Source: CAKTOF01 sp964544345 (GTDB lineage: Bacteria > Bacillota > Clostridia > Oscillospirales > Oscillospiraceae). Taken from it: 5,412 bases of DNA. Shown here one piece after another: positions 5,210-5,412 of this stretch. The stretch covers positions 1-5,412 of the forward strand of contig CAZJBT010000128.1 in the NCBI GenBank assembly GCA_964544345.1, given 5' to 3'. A program made the translations under genes and the position numbers. Every line of letters begins with the position of its first letter. Position 1 is the first letter of the stretch. Under the pieces are notes generated by a model. The model was not told the DNA's origin, ran no database searches, and was given only the letters and a program-made list of their open reading frames with translations.

Positions 5210-5412
5210 ATGGCGTTTTCGCCCGCTTTTTTAGACGAGCTGACCGCGCGCAGCCCAATCGAGGACGTCGTCGGGCAGTATGTGTCGCTGACCCGGCGCG
5301 GCAGCAACCTATTCGGTCTGTGCCCGTTCCACTCGGAAAAAACGCCGTCGTTTTCCGTTGCGCCGGACAAGGGCATCTACTACTGCTTCGGCTGCCACAA
5401 AGGCGGCGGCGT
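5210..5412 (+). CDS. dnaG: DNA primase DnaG, N-terminal zinc-binding domain (runs off the window edge)
   Basis: DnaG makes the RNA primers for replication, working with the replicative helicase. Only the first 67 codons are present. They encode the opening helix (FSPAFLDELTARSPIEDVVG, residues 3-22) and the CHC2 zinc ribbon with ligands C38 and H41 in LCPFHSEKTPSFSV and C59 and C62 in YYCFGCHKGGG. This zinc domain helps recognise the priming site; the TOPRIM catalytic core and helicase-binding domain lie beyond the window. The ATG at 5210 is preceded by AAAGGAGGTG (5195-5204), almost a perfect complement of the 16S rRNA end, so translation should be strong. The nearby upstream dNTPase gene suggests a shared transcript. 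The reading frame is open at the edge, so this is truncation by the window and not damage. Confidence 0.96.
   Translation, partial: MAFSPAFLDELTARSPIEDVVGQYVSLTRRGSNLFGLCPFHSEKTPSFSVAPDKGIYYCFGCHKGGG

Overview
The window is ordinary bacterial chromosome with high GC content (visibly around 60% in the genes and much lower between them). It most likely comes from a GC-rich member of the Clostridia, for example the Oscillospiraceae/Ruminococcaceae. Supporting signs are strong AGGAGG-type ribosome binding sites before every gene, GTG and TTG starts, sigma-A-type promoters, a TmcAL (YlbM-type) tRNA acetyltransferase that is typical of Firmicutes, and a dNTPase gene directly upstream of DNA primase. 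The genus cannot be fixed from the sequence alone. I see no insertion sequence, phage gene, CRISPR array, tRNA or rRNA.

Layout. Bases 1-504 (minus strand) hold the first 168 codons of acetate kinase (ackA), cut by the window edge. A 139-base AT-rich divergent region (505-643) carries a good ackA promoter, an imperfect inverted repeat resembling a Rex-type operator just downstream of it, and a probable extended -10 promoter facing the other way. All remaining genes are on the plus strand: tmcAL (644-1804), rpmE for zinc-binding ribosomal protein bL31 (1901-2101) with its own promoter and a strong intrinsic terminator, hflX (2200-3459) starting at TTG, yigZ/IMPACT-family (3462-4091) two bases behind hflX, an HD-domain dNTPase of the dgt family (4175-5179), and the first 67 codons of dnaG primase (5210-end).

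How the genes relate. Several serve translation: TmcAL makes N4-acetylcytidine in the wobble position of elongator tRNA-Met, bL31 is part of the 50S subunit, HflX is a ribosome-splitting GTPase, and YigZ belongs to the same family as eukaryotic IMPACT. The last two genes serve DNA replication, by dNTP pool control and primer synthesis; in Clostridia dnaG is commonly followed by the sigma factor gene rpoD, which would lie outside this window. ackA and tmcAL both act on acetate and share a divergent control region, which is the most interesting local arrangement. I did not find a previously undescribed system; the remaining points of interest are small regulatory and sequence-variant observations.
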